Part shown: one piece after another, positions 1-6,789 of the stretch
Layout of the letters: each line of letters starts with the position of its first letter
Numbering within the stretch: position 1 is the first letter of the stretch
Assembly: GCA_003170655.1 (NCBI GenBank)
Contig: PMYY01000060.1
Span: 1-11,628 of the forward strand
Length of the DNA stretch: 11,628 nt
Source of the DNA: Nitrospiraceae bacterium
GTDB taxonomy: Bacteria > Nitrospirota > Thermodesulfovibrionia > Thermodesulfovibrionales > Dissulfurispiraceae
Direction: 5' to 3'
Translations under genes and position numbers: made by a program
The notes under the pieces: generated by a model
The model's input: only the letters and a program-made list of their open reading frames with translations
The model's database searches: none
Told to the model about the DNA's origin: nothing

Positions 1-708
1 GGCAAGGATATATCTCATATGGGAATCGATCAGGTTCGTGATTTCGGAAACAAGCAACTCCGGCGCTTTTACCCTGTCAATTCCGGCAAAATGCCATTGC
101 ACGATACTCCCATAGAATTTGAGGGCGCTTTTTGAAATAGTGATTGCCTCTGTGCCATCGCTTTTGCATGCCGGGCAGATGAGTGCCCCGTGAGAATTAT
201 AGAACCTGCTACCGGCACTTCCGCAAGACCGGCTTCCGCATCGGCCGCACGAGTCGAGCTTCGGGAGATAGCCCGCCAGGCCGAGAAAACGTATTTTATA
301 GAAAAGAAAAGAGAGATCGTTGCGGCTGCCGGGCTCGAGTTTCGAGAGCATGCGCAGTAGAAGAGCGAACATGTTGCCGTTCGGCTCCCTCTCCGGAAGA
401 AAGTGGATCATCAACTCCAGCACCTCGGCCAGGCGGATAAAACATCCGTAATCTTCACGCAGGGAATGAAACGGCATGACGATATCGGACTGGGTCAATC
501 TCGGCAAGCCGGCGTCCTCTTTGCCTATGAATGATATCTTGGAATAGGTGAGCGGTTCCAGACTGCTGCCGAACCTGCTTTTGATCTTGCGGGGGCTTTT
601 TGCGAAGGCCTTTATAATACCGCAGTCGCGGGTGAGATATGTGACGATGAGGTCGGCCTCGCCGTAAATCGAACTTTTGAGAACGATCCCTTCGGTCCTG
701 GTCAGCAA
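1..708 (-). CDS. recO: DNA repair protein RecO, 3' end outside window
   Basis: RecO is the recombination mediator that helps load RecA on SSB-coated single-stranded DNA in the RecF pathway. The frame runs from 708 to the left edge with no stop, giving 236 visible residues of a family usually near 240-260, so only the extreme C-terminus is missing. The N-terminal OB-fold pattern is clear: EGIVLKSSIYGEADLIVTYL at residues 6-25, then an Arg/Lys-rich AKSPRKIKSRFG and LEP. A zinc-finger-like set of cysteines is present at about residues 154, 157, 178 and 181 (CGRC and CPAC), as in zinc-binding RecO proteins. The start is inferred to be TTG at 706-708, because the frame has a stop a few codons upstream and no ATG or GTG between. 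It lies 2 bases after the DUF151 gene's stop, so translation is probably coupled. Family assignment is confident; the start is less so. Confidence 0.93.
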   Translation of the reverse strand, partial: MLTRTEGIVLKSSIYGEADLIVTYLTRDCGIIKAFAKSPRKIKSRFGSSLEPLTYSKISFIGKEDAGLPRLTQSDIVMPFHSLREDYGCFIRLAEVLELMIHFLPEREPNGNMFALLLRMLSKLEPGSRNDLSFLFYKIRFLGLAGYLPKLDSCGRCGSRSCGSAGSRFYNSHGALICPACKSDGTEAITISKSALKFYGSIVQWHFAGIDRVKAPELLVSEITNLIDSHMRYILA

Positions 709-710
709 AG

Positions 711-1163
711 CTACATGATATTGCCGAAATCTTCAGGCTTGAGGTTTTTGAGCCATTCCTCGAGCTCGTCGGCCTTCCTCACTTCAAGAACGTCTTCCTC
801 GACGAAGATTGGCACCTGGACCCTGAGCGCTATGGCAACAGCATCGGACGGCCGTGAATCTATGGTGACCTCTCTGTTGCCATCATTGACATGGATGAGT
901 GCGTAATAAGTATTCTCGATAATCTCGGTTATGACGATGCGCGTCGCCTTGACATCGAGCGCGTCGAAGGCGTTTTTCACGAGGTCATGAGTGAGAGGCC
1001 TCGGAGTGATGACCTTGCCGAGGGCAAGAGCTATAGAGTCTGCCTCGGGTTTGCCGATCCATATGGGAAGGGTACCTTTGCCGTCTATCTGTTGCAGGAG
1101 TAGAATATACATTCCGCTCCTCGGGTCGAAGAGAAGACCCTCCACCTTCATCTGTATAAGCAC
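711..1163 (-). CDS. DUF151 / bifunctional nuclease family protein
   Basis: This is a small DUF151-domain protein of about 150 residues. The family is named for bifunctional (DNase/RNase) activity reported for some members; its role in most bacteria is unclear. Conserved blocks are visible: LPIWIGKPEADSIALAL (residues 32-48), the signature RPLTHDL (55-61), and IDSRPSDAVAIAL (101-113), followed by VPIFVEEDVL. The chosen start is GTG at 1161-1163, which shares one base with era's TAG stop and lies downstream of a GGGG stretch. It gives MLIQMKVEGL, a shape common in this family. An ATG at 1151 is the alternative. Extending to an upstream ATG at 1229 would overlap era by 67 bases with no family resemblance, so it was rejected. 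It sits between era and recO in the operon. Family call is solid; biochemical function is not shown by the sequence. Confidence 0.9.
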   Translation of the reverse strand: MLIQMKVEGLLFDPRSGMYILLLQQIDGKGTLPIWIGKPEADSIALALGKVITPRPLTHDLVKNAFDALDVKATRIVITEIIENTYYALIHVNDGNREVTIDSRPSDAVAIALRVQVPIFVEEDVLEVRKADELEEWLKNLKPEDFGNIM

Positions 1164-2047
1164 TATCTGAACCCCAGTTCTCGCAGCGTGTATTCGTCGC
1201 TGCGCCAGTCTTTCTTTATCTTTACCCACAACTCGAGGAAAACCCTGGTGCCCAGGAGACCCTCGATATCTTGCCTCGCCTTCGTACCAATGGACTTCAG
1301 CCGAGCGCCTTTGTTCCCTATTATAATACCCTTCTGCCCATCTCTTTCAATATAAATGTTTGCCTGGATAAAGACAACACCGTCGTCCCTCTCCTGCCAT
1401 TGCTGGATCTCGACGGCGGAGGAATAAGGGACTTCTTCCTGGGTCGCCTCCATGATCTTTTCTCTGATAATCTCCGCAGCCATGAAGCGCTCCATCTGGT
1501 CCGTAACAATATCATCGGGATAAAGTTTCGGCCCCTCGGGTATATACTTTACAACCGTCTCAAGGAGGACATCAATACCGCTTGTCTTCAATGCCGACAG
1601 TGGAATAATCTCCTTGAAGGGATAGAGTTTGCTGTACGCCTCGATAACAGGGAGAATTGCGTTTTTTTTGACAGTGTCCAACTTATTTATCAGGAGAAAT
1701 ACCGGTTTGTCGACCTGCCTGATCCGTTCAAGTACGAAGAGATCTCCACTGCGCGGCGCTTCGGGTTCTACCATAAAAAGGACAATGTCAACCTCTTCCA
1801 GCGCTTCAAATGCAATGCGGTTCATCGCCTCGCCGAGCCTTTGCCGGGGCTTGTGAATGCCGGGGGTATCGATGAAAATAATCTGGGCGTGAGGCAGGGT
1901 CTTTATCCCGTTAATCCTGTTCCTTGTTGTCTGCGGTTTCGGTGTTACGATAGCTACCTTTTCACCCAGGATGGTGTTCAGCAACGTCGATTTTCCGACA
2001 TTCGGCCTGCCGACGAGTGAAACATATCCGCTGCGAAAAGTTTTCAT
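1163..2047 (-). CDS. era: GTPase Era
   Basis: Era is the essential GTPase that binds the 3' end of 16S rRNA and assists 30S subunit maturation. The 294-residue product is the normal length. All G motifs are visible: G1 GRPNVGKS (13-20), G3 DTPG (60-63), G4 NKLD (121-124) and G5 SAL (151-153). The switch region carries the Era-typical KPQTTRNRI (37-45). The C-terminal KH RNA-binding domain has its loop at GNKG (244-247) and ends in the usual VKIKKDWR. The start is ATG at 2045-2047, four bases after the aminotransferase stop and just behind GGGTAG. A longer frame beginning at 2068 only adds seven residues overlapping the upstream gene. The era-recO linkage, here with a DUF151 gene between them, is common in bacteria. 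Confidence 0.97.
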   Translation of the reverse strand: MKTFRSGYVSLVGRPNVGKSTLLNTILGEKVAIVTPKPQTTRNRINGIKTLPHAQIIFIDTPGIHKPRQRLGEAMNRIAFEALEEVDIVLFMVEPEAPRSGDLFVLERIRQVDKPVFLLINKLDTVKKNAILPVIEAYSKLYPFKEIIPLSALKTSGIDVLLETVVKYIPEGPKLYPDDIVTDQMERFMAAEIIREKIMEATQEEVPYSSAVEIQQWQERDDGVVFIQANIYIERDGQKGIIIGNKGARLKSIGTKARQDIEGLLGTRVFLELWVKIKKDWRSDEYTLRELGFR

Positions 2048-2051
2048 CGGA

Positions 2052-3242
2052 CTACCCAAGCCGCGCAACCGCTTCCCTGATTCTCCCGAGGGCCTTCTCT
2101 ATATTCTCCATCGACGTAGCATATGAGATCCTGATGTAATTATCGTCCCCGAAGGCTTCACCGTGAACTAATGCGACCTTGGCCTCCTCCAAGAGATAAA
2201 GCGCAAAATCGAGTGAAGAGTTAATCTGCCTCTGTCCGGCCTTCTTGCCATAGAGAGCAGAAACATTCGGGAAGACATAGAAGGCCCCCGTCGGTGGCAG
2301 ACATCTGATTCCCTTTATGTTATTAAGTCCGTCGACAAGAAACTTCCGTCGTTTGTCGAACTCCGCACGCATAATACCGACGGAATCCTGTGGGCCGGTA
2401 AGGGCCGTAACAGCCGCCTTCTGGGCTATCGAATTCGGGTTAGATGTAGACTGGCTCTGGATGTTAGTCATCGCCTTGATGATGTCCTTCGGCCCTGCAG
2501 CATAGCCGATGCGCCAACCCGTCATGGCATGTGACTTCGAAAGGGCGTTTACGACGATAGTCAGCGCCTTAATCTCCTTGCCGAGGGATGCGATGCTGAT
2601 GTGTTCGTGACCGTCATACACGAGCTTCTCATAAACTTCGTCGGCAATCACATAGATATTGTGCTTAACTGCAATCGCAGCGATTGCTTCGAGGGCCTTT
2701 CGGTCATAGATGAACCCGGTAGGATTAGAAGGCGAATTCAGTATAAGAGCCTTTGTCTTCTTCGTGATTTTTGATTCCAACAGCTCGGTCTTAAGCATGA
2801 AACTGTCCGCCTCAGTTGTATGCACAAAAACGGGAACAGCATCGCTCAGGAGCACCTGGTCTGGATATGAAACCCAGTAAGGAGAGGGTATTAGCACCTC
2901 GTCGCCCGGTCCGTAGAGCGCCTGGGCAATGTTATAGAGAGAATGTTTAGCCCCGCAGGAGACAATAATCTCCTCCCTTGCATAATCGATCCCATTGTCA
3001 TTCTTGAGCTTAGCGATAATGGCATCCTTGAGCTCGTCAATGCCGCCCACCGCCGTATATTTAGTAAAGCCTTCCCGGATGGCCTTTATGGCAGCCTCTT
3101 TAATATGGTCAGGCGTATCAAAGTCAGGCTCTCCGACCCCGAAATTCACTATATCGAGGCCTTTGGCCTTCATGGCTTTTGCCTTTGTGTCCATGGCAAG
3201 CGTGGCGGAAGGCTTGATCTTACACACTCTTTCAGAAAGCAT
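2052..3242 (-). CDS. aspC: Pyridoxal-phosphate aminotransferase class I (aspartate aminotransferase-like)
   Basis: This fold-type I PLP enzyme of 396 residues most resembles the bacterial subgroup Ib aspartate aminotransferases, which interconvert aspartate/2-oxoglutarate and oxaloacetate/glutamate in the cytosol. Visible landmarks are NFGVGEPDFDTP (33-44), YTAVGG (62-67), SPSNPTG (170-176) with the cofactor-contacting Asn, ADEVYEKLVYD (200-210), and the Schiff-base lysine at about 236 in SKSHAMTGWRIGYA. The substrate-carboxylate arginine is in the C-terminal YIRISYA. Start ATG at 3240-3242 has a strong AAGGGGG Shine-Dalgarno sequence about seven bases upstream. It is the first gene of the aminotransferase-era-DUF151-recO operon and is preceded by a TATAAT box. 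Exact substrate range (aspartate, prephenate or another acceptor) cannot be fixed from sequence, so the symbol is provisional. Confidence 0.92.
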   Translation of the reverse strand: MLSERVCKIKPSATLAMDTKAKAMKAKGLDIVNFGVGEPDFDTPDHIKEAAIKAIREGFTKYTAVGGIDELKDAIIAKLKNDNGIDYAREEIIVSCGAKHSLYNIAQALYGPGDEVLIPSPYWVSYPDQVLLSDAVPVFVHTTEADSFMLKTELLESKITKKTKALILNSPSNPTGFIYDRKALEAIAAIAVKHNIYVIADEVYEKLVYDGHEHISIASLGKEIKALTIVVNALSKSHAMTGWRIGYAAGPKDIIKAMTNIQSQSTSNPNSIAQKAAVTALTGPQDSVGIMRAEFDKRRKFLVDGLNNIKGIRCLPPTGAFYVFPNVSALYGKKAGQRQINSSLDFALYLLEEAKVALVHGEAFGDDNYIRISYATSMENIEKALGRIREAVARLG

Positions 3243-3290
3243 AGGAATTCCCCCTTGTTAACGGCATCCCGACGTAATGCAGTGCTTTTT

Positions 3291-3296
3291 ATTATA
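3291..3296 (-). promoter_or_regulatory. -10 box for the aminotransferase-era operon
   Basis: Read on the minus strand, the sequence is a perfect TATAAT located about 50 bases before the aminotransferase ATG and in the only intergenic gap of the operon. No good -35 hexamer is seen at 16-18 bases; the best candidates share few consensus bases. The promoter is therefore probable by position and -10 quality, but may be weak or activator-dependent. Confidence 0.55.
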
Positions 3297-3325
3297 CCCC
3301 ATTTGAGTATTTGACTTCTCGTAAC

Positions 3326-3353
3326 TTCCATTCCCATGAAGTTTTGTTAGAAT
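3326..3353 (+). promoter_or_regulatory. Candidate promoter for the DUF4149 gene
   Basis: TAGAAT at 3348-3353 matches five of six bases of a sigma-70 -10 box and lies about 20 bases before the DUF4149 ATG, with TTCCAT at 3326-3331 as a poor -35 sixteen bases upstream. An alternative is TTGACT at 3311-3316 paired with CATGAA at 3335-3340 (18 bases apart). The region is divergent from the aminotransferase promoter. Only one of these need be used, and neither is strong. Confidence 0.3.
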
Positions 3354-3373
3354 GGAAGAAAAGCGGAGACAGC

Positions 3374-3844
3374 ATGACAACTTTCGTTCACTCAGTCTAC
3401 ACACTCATACTTGCCCTTTGGGTAGGAGGTATAAGCCTCTTTACGTTTATCGTAACGCCGAACATCTTCAGGTCATACGGTCGAGATGCCGCAGGGGAGA
3501 TCGTGGGAAAACTATTCCCAGGCTATTTCATTTTCACTCTTGTTCTTTCAGCCCTGGCGCTCTTGGCCCTGCCACTTTGCAAATCTCTTTTCGGACAAAC
3601 GGGCTACCGTTGGTCGCTTTTACTCTCTGTAATTGCAGTCGCTATTAATGTCTTTGTGTATTTCAAACTCCACCCCAAAATCCGCCTCGTCAAACAGGAG
3701 GTCCACTCATTTCAACCGCTCCCAGAAGATTCTCCCGCGAGAAAGACATTCCGAAAACTTCATGCGGTTAGTGCGACCCTTAACCTCATACTTCTGGCTG
3801 ATGGCGTGACCCTGCTTATCATTAGCACAGCTGTTAAGCGATAG
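3374..3844 (+). CDS. DUF4149 domain integral membrane protein
   Basis: The product is a 156-residue inner-membrane protein of unknown function. Hydropathy read by eye gives four membrane segments, at about residues 8-29, 50-69, 80-97 and 133-152. Family-like features are the ALWVGGISLFTFIVTPNIF block near the N-terminus, GKLFPGYF (45-52), KLHPKI (98-103), and LHAVSATLNLI before the last helix, which match the DUF4149 (TMEM205-like) pattern. The start is ATG at 3374 with GGAG at 3365-3368, five bases upstream. The frame can be read back to a TTG at 3311, but that adds a polar stretch with no family resemblance and overlaps the promoter region. It stands alone on the plus strand between two minus-strand operons, so context gives no functional hint. 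Confidence 0.85.
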   Translation: MTTFVHSVYTLILALWVGGISLFTFIVTPNIFRSYGRDAAGEIVGKLFPGYFIFTLVLSALALLALPLCKSLFGQTGYRWSLLLSVIAVAINVFVYFKLHPKIRLVKQEVHSFQPLPEDSPARKTFRKLHAVSATLNLILLADGVTLLIISTAVKR

Positions 3845-3976
3845 TTGTCAAGAGCCTTTAATCATATTTCTACAGATATTCCGATATAATGCCATTGAAT
3901 CGGAGCAATAACGCATCAAAAAAGTTCCTCAACGATCAAAATCCAACTGGATATTTACTGACGAAGGGATAAAGAA

Positions 3977-5083
3977 CTACAGATATCTTCTTTTAGCCCT
4001 GCTGCCGAGCGATGTTAGAATTTCGTAGGGGATGGTTTGGATTCTTTTTGCAAGTTCGTCTGCTCCGATTGATTCGGTGCCCTGGTTGCCTATAATTACA
4101 ACTTCCTCGTTTTCATTTACGCCTTCGATTTCTGTCAGGTCTATCATGGTAACATCCATGCAGACGCGTCCGACTACTGGCGCACGTTTTCCTTTAACAA
4201 GTACAGCTGCATTGTTCGAAAACCTTGTGCTGAAGCCGTCTGCGTAACCGACGGCAATTACACCGATGAGGCTTTCTCTCTTTGCTACAAATGTTCGAGC
4301 ATAGCTTATAGGTGTGCCGGCCTGGAGCCTGCGGAGCGAGACAAACCGTGTCTTGGCGGTCATAACCGGTTGCAGTTGAGCGGCCTGCGATGCCTTTGCC
4401 GTATTATCGCAAGATGAATAGCCGTAAAGCATGAGTCCTGGACGGACTGCGTCGAAATGTGCTTCAGGTATGTTCATCACCGCGGCGCTGTTGGCGATAT
4501 GGAACATTTTTATTTGCAGCCCGCTTTGGAGTAATTCCATTTTCAAGGCATTGAATGCATCGAGCTGTAACTTTGTGAAGAATGGGTCTGCAAGATCGGC
4601 TTCGGACAGGTGACTCATGATCCCTTCTACAACAATTCCCTTTTCAGCAGCAATCTCCAGGATTTCCCGAGCAGGCCCATCAGTCAATCCAAGCCTTCCC
4701 ATGCCTGTGTCAACCTTAATGTGCACGGGGATTCTCGTCCCACGCCTCTCAACTTCGCGGGCAAATGCAAGCGCTGTTTTACGGTCACTCAAAACAGGGA
4801 TGAGGTTATATTTCAGAATGTCACGGAGGTCAGGGTCGAAAAGAATGATGATCGGAGCAGTTATGCCGGCCTCACGAAGTTTCACGGCCTCTTCGGTGAA
4901 TGCCACGGCGAGATAATCGACACCAGCGCCGACCAGCGTTTCAGACACTTCAACCGCTCCATGGCCGTAAGCATCCGCCTTCACGACCGCAATAACCGCG
5001 CTGTGGTCTGCAAGGGCCTTAACCGAGCGCAAATTGGCGGAGACCGCTCCCAGATCTATCTCTGCGATGATACCTCTATGCAT
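3977..5083 (-). CDS. alr: Alanine racemase
   Basis: This PLP-dependent enzyme interconverts L- and D-alanine and supplies D-alanine for peptidoglycan. The 368-residue length is typical. The N-terminal TIM barrel carries the PLP lysine at residue 35 in VVKADAYGHG. The catalytic tyrosine of the second base is at residue 261 in GTPISYARTF, within the C-terminal beta domain. Other family blocks are KVDTGMGRLG, FHIANSAAV, VRPGLMLYG, GYADGFSTRF and GRVCMDVTMIDLT. The start ATG (5081-5083) is 13 bases after the tatA stop with no convincing Shine-Dalgarno sequence of its own, so translation may depend on coupling to tatA. It is the last gene of the rplI-dnaB operon. No missing residues were noticed. 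Confidence 0.97.
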   Translation of the reverse strand: MHRGIIAEIDLGAVSANLRSVKALADHSAVIAVVKADAYGHGAVEVSETLVGAGVDYLAVAFTEEAVKLREAGITAPIIILFDPDLRDILKYNLIPVLSDRKTALAFAREVERRGTRIPVHIKVDTGMGRLGLTDGPAREILEIAAEKGIVVEGIMSHLSEADLADPFFTKLQLDAFNALKMELLQSGLQIKMFHIANSAAVMNIPEAHFDAVRPGLMLYGYSSCDNTAKASQAAQLQPVMTAKTRFVSLRRLQAGTPISYARTFVAKRESLIGVIAVGYADGFSTRFSNNAAVLVKGKRAPVVGRVCMDVTMIDLTEIEGVNENEEVVIIGNQGTESIGADELAKRIQTIPYEILTSLGSRAKRRYL

Positions 5084-5096
5084 TCTATGGCTGTGG

Positions 5097-5288
5097 CTAT
5101 TTTTTTACTTCTTCCTTTTCCTTATCCAACGGCTTGGGCGTGACATCCACTTCTCCGGAATCACTGATTGCCTTTTTGAAATTCTTGATTCCCTCTCCGA
5201 CGCCCTTAGCCAATTCAGGTATCTTCTTTGCACCAAAAAGAACGACGACGATGGCGCCGATCACTAGGATATCCTGTGTGCTTAACAT
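5097..5288 (-). CDS. tatA: Twin-arginine translocase subunit TatA/TatE family
   Basis: TatA-type subunits oligomerise with TatBC to pass folded proteins across the inner membrane. The 63-residue product has the full architecture: a short N-terminus with polar Gln5/Asp6, a single membrane helix at about 7-18, the FG hinge at 18-19, and an amphipathic helix KKIPELAKGVGEGIKNFKKA (21-40). A charged, Lys/Glu-rich tail follows. The length and the absence of a long coiled tail favour TatA/E over TatB. The ATG at 5286-5288 overlaps the last codons of mobA and has a strong AAGGAGG sequence inside the mobA 3' end, so the two genes are tightly linked. tatC and tatB are not in the window. Confidence 0.94.
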   Translation of the reverse strand: MLSTQDILVIGAIVVVLFGAKKIPELAKGVGEGIKNFKKAISDSGEVDVTPKPLDKEKEEVKK

Positions 5289-5986
5289 ATTTCCTCCTTT
5301 ATGCCAAGTTCTTGCTGCCCTGTACTGAATTGTCTGTCATCGCGGGCAAGCCCTGCAAATCTCTCATCACCCGTTATCATTTTAAAATCTTCCACCGTAT
5401 TGATATTCACGAAGGACTTTCCTTGCAGATCAATTGCCCTCACTTCCTCCTCTTCGATATAAAGGGTCCTGATCTCGCTCAAGAAAAGCTTAAGGGCCAC
5501 CTTATCATTCATTATGCCTTTTTCGAGCGCCGGTAGGGCGTCCTTGCAATATATGCCGAAGAGAGGCTGCGGCCTTCCTCCGAAAACCGGGATTGCAGCA
5601 TCGAATCTCTCTTTTAGACTACACTCTTTATATTTACCACAAACGAGCGATATCACGCCCGCTTCAACAAAAGGCATATCGCACGCAATGACAAAGACAG
5701 CCGGATCACGCGAGTTGAGCAGAGCGGAATAGATGCCTGTCAGAGGCCCGCAAGAGGGTAAGACATCTCCCACAAGCGGTGCCCCGAGATAGAAATATGA
5801 CTCAGGCACGTTCGTGCTTATCATGACATCCCGAAATAGGGATCGCATGATACCGAGGCTCCGCTCGATAATGGTAACTCCGCCGATCCTGATAAAGCCC
5901 TTTTGGATCGGAAATCGGCTGTTCCGGCCTCCTGCAAGGATGATTCCGGCTATTCCATCCAGAATTACGCCTCCTTCAGTCGGCAT
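5282..5986 (-). CDS. mobA: Molybdenum cofactor guanylyltransferase (MobA-like)
   Basis: MobA transfers GMP from GTP to molybdopterin cofactor to form the guanine dinucleotide form used by many molybdoenzymes. The nucleotidyltransferase signature is present: GIILAGGRNSRF (14-25) with conserved Lys29, then GDVLPSCGPLTGIYSAL (73-89), the metal-binding ACDMPF (101-106), and NINTVEDF near the C-terminus. One departure is RFP where the family usually has RMG. At about 234 residues it is longer than the usual 190-210; the last 30 residues are polar and look unconserved. The start is uncertain: ATG at 5984-5986 overlaps the upstream stop as TGATG, GTG at 5987-5989 is possible, and a CTG at 5960-5962 sits behind an ideal ribosome site. 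The neighbouring tatA fits, since molybdoenzymes are frequent Tat cargo. Confidence 0.88.
   Translation of the reverse strand: MPTEGGVILDGIAGIILAGGRNSRFPIQKGFIRIGGVTIIERSLGIMRSLFRDVMISTNVPESYFYLGAPLVGDVLPSCGPLTGIYSALLNSRDPAVFVIACDMPFVEAGVISLVCGKYKECSLKERFDAAIPVFGGRPQPLFGIYCKDALPALEKGIMNDKVALKLFLSEIRTLYIEEEEVRAIDLQGKSFVNINTVEDFKMITGDERFAGLARDDRQFSTGQQELGIKEEIC
5970..5976 (-). promoter_or_regulatory. Strong Shine-Dalgarno sequence inside the mobA 5' end
   Basis: AAGGAGG on the minus strand lies within the annotated start of mobA and seven bases before an in-frame CTG (5960-5962). Starting there gives MDGIAGIILAGG, which matches where MobA proteins usually begin. The upstream ATG has no comparable site. 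Either CTG is the true start, or this site boosts ribosome loading on the operon, or it is chance. Confidence 0.4.
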
Positions 5987-6789
5987 CACTTGATAAGAAT
6001 CCCGGCGTATCCGACCACGCGGTCGAAATCGCCGCTCACTTCTCCTGAAGTAGCGTATTTAACAAGCCTCGCTTCACCAGCTCCCAGCTCGAGGGCCGCA
6101 TAGAGCATGACCGTCGCGGGGATCAACCCGCACATGGATATCTTTTCTCTCATGACAATTGAATAAAGCCCTTCAGGATTCAGTGCGAGTATCTCATCGA
6201 TGGCAAGCTTGTCGAGTTTCCTGGCGACCGCATCCGGTTCATAATGGCTCATGTCGGAGCTTGCAACTATCACCACTTCATGTCCCGACGCCCTTATAGC
6301 ATCTGCGATACCTCTGCCCGCAGCCGCACAATCGTCGATAGTGGCCCTCATGAACGTTATAGGAAGTATCCGGCAATTATCCGAAAAGTGGGCGATAAAC
6401 GGAAGCTGAACTTCCAGGGAGTGCTCATAAATGTGGGCTTGGCTGTCTTCGACTATGAACGGGACCTTCTCTCTTATTCTCCTTGCAAGTTCATCGTCGA
6501 TACCGAAGGTTGCAGTCGGGATCTCCCATTCGCCCGTGCTCATCATGGATATATTGGGTCCCAATCCGGAATGATTCGGCCCGAGCAGCAAAAAGGAACT
6601 CGGGAAACGGATCGAGGAATAAACAGCGCCGGCGATATGACCCGAGTACATTAGGCCGGCATGAGGCGAAAGGACCGCAATGGCCTTCTCCCTTACAGCT
6701 CCATGGACAATGTATTGCTCAACCTGATTCTTGAGCCGTACGGGATTGCCATTATAAAACTGCCCTGCAACTGCCGCCAAACGCTTCAT
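5986..6789 (-). CDS. MEMO-family protein (AmmeMemoRadiSam system protein B)
   Basis: This 267-residue protein belongs to the MEMO family, which shares a fold with class III extradiol dioxygenases. Family blocks are visible: LSPHAGLMYSG (40-50), LLGPNHSGLG (68-77), EHSLEVQLPF, SSDMSHYEP, and EKISMCGLIPATVML. By analogy with human MEMO1, the metal-ligand candidates are His43, His73 and Cys220; all three are present, so an iron site is plausible. Bacterial members often occur with an AMMECR1-domain protein and a radical SAM enzyme, but neither is in the window. The ATG (6787-6789) shares a base with the dnaB stop and the stop overlaps the mobA start, so it is embedded in the operon. Biochemical role is unknown in bacteria; the family call is firm. 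Confidence 0.92.
   Translation of the reverse strand: MKRLAAVAGQFYNGNPVRLKNQVEQYIVHGAVREKAIAVLSPHAGLMYSGHIAGAVYSSIRFPSSFLLLGPNHSGLGPNISMMSTGEWEIPTATFGIDDELARRIREKVPFIVEDSQAHIYEHSLEVQLPFIAHFSDNCRILPITFMRATIDDCAAAGRGIADAIRASGHEVVIVASSDMSHYEPDAVARKLDKLAIDEILALNPEGLYSIVMREKISMCGLIPATVMLYAALELGAGEARLVKYATSGEVSGDFDRVVGYAGILIK

Noticed and set aside
183..440. Small Arg/Cys-rich plus-strand frame
   Set aside because: Antisense to the conserved zinc-finger and helical part of RecO; composition is typical of a shadow frame.
1271..2020. Plus-strand open frame of 249 codons opposite era
   Set aside because: The opposite strand encodes an unmistakable Era with all G motifs and KH domain; this frame has no family resemblance and is a shadow of it.
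3889..3972. 27-codon plus-strand frame after a TATAAT-like word in the DUF4149-alr gap
   Set aside because: No ribosome site, no -35 box and no resemblance to a known small protein; too short to support.
3845..3976. Search for a bidirectional terminator between the convergent DUF4149 gene and alr
   Set aside because: Only short imperfect hairpins were seen (TCCGAT/ATCGGA with a 13-base loop, and ATCC/GGAT followed by TTTT). Neither is strong enough to annotate.
4610..5143. Plus-strand open frame of 177 codons opposite alr and the tatA tail
   Set aside because: Lies entirely over alr and tatA on the other strand, both of which show catalytic or structural signatures.
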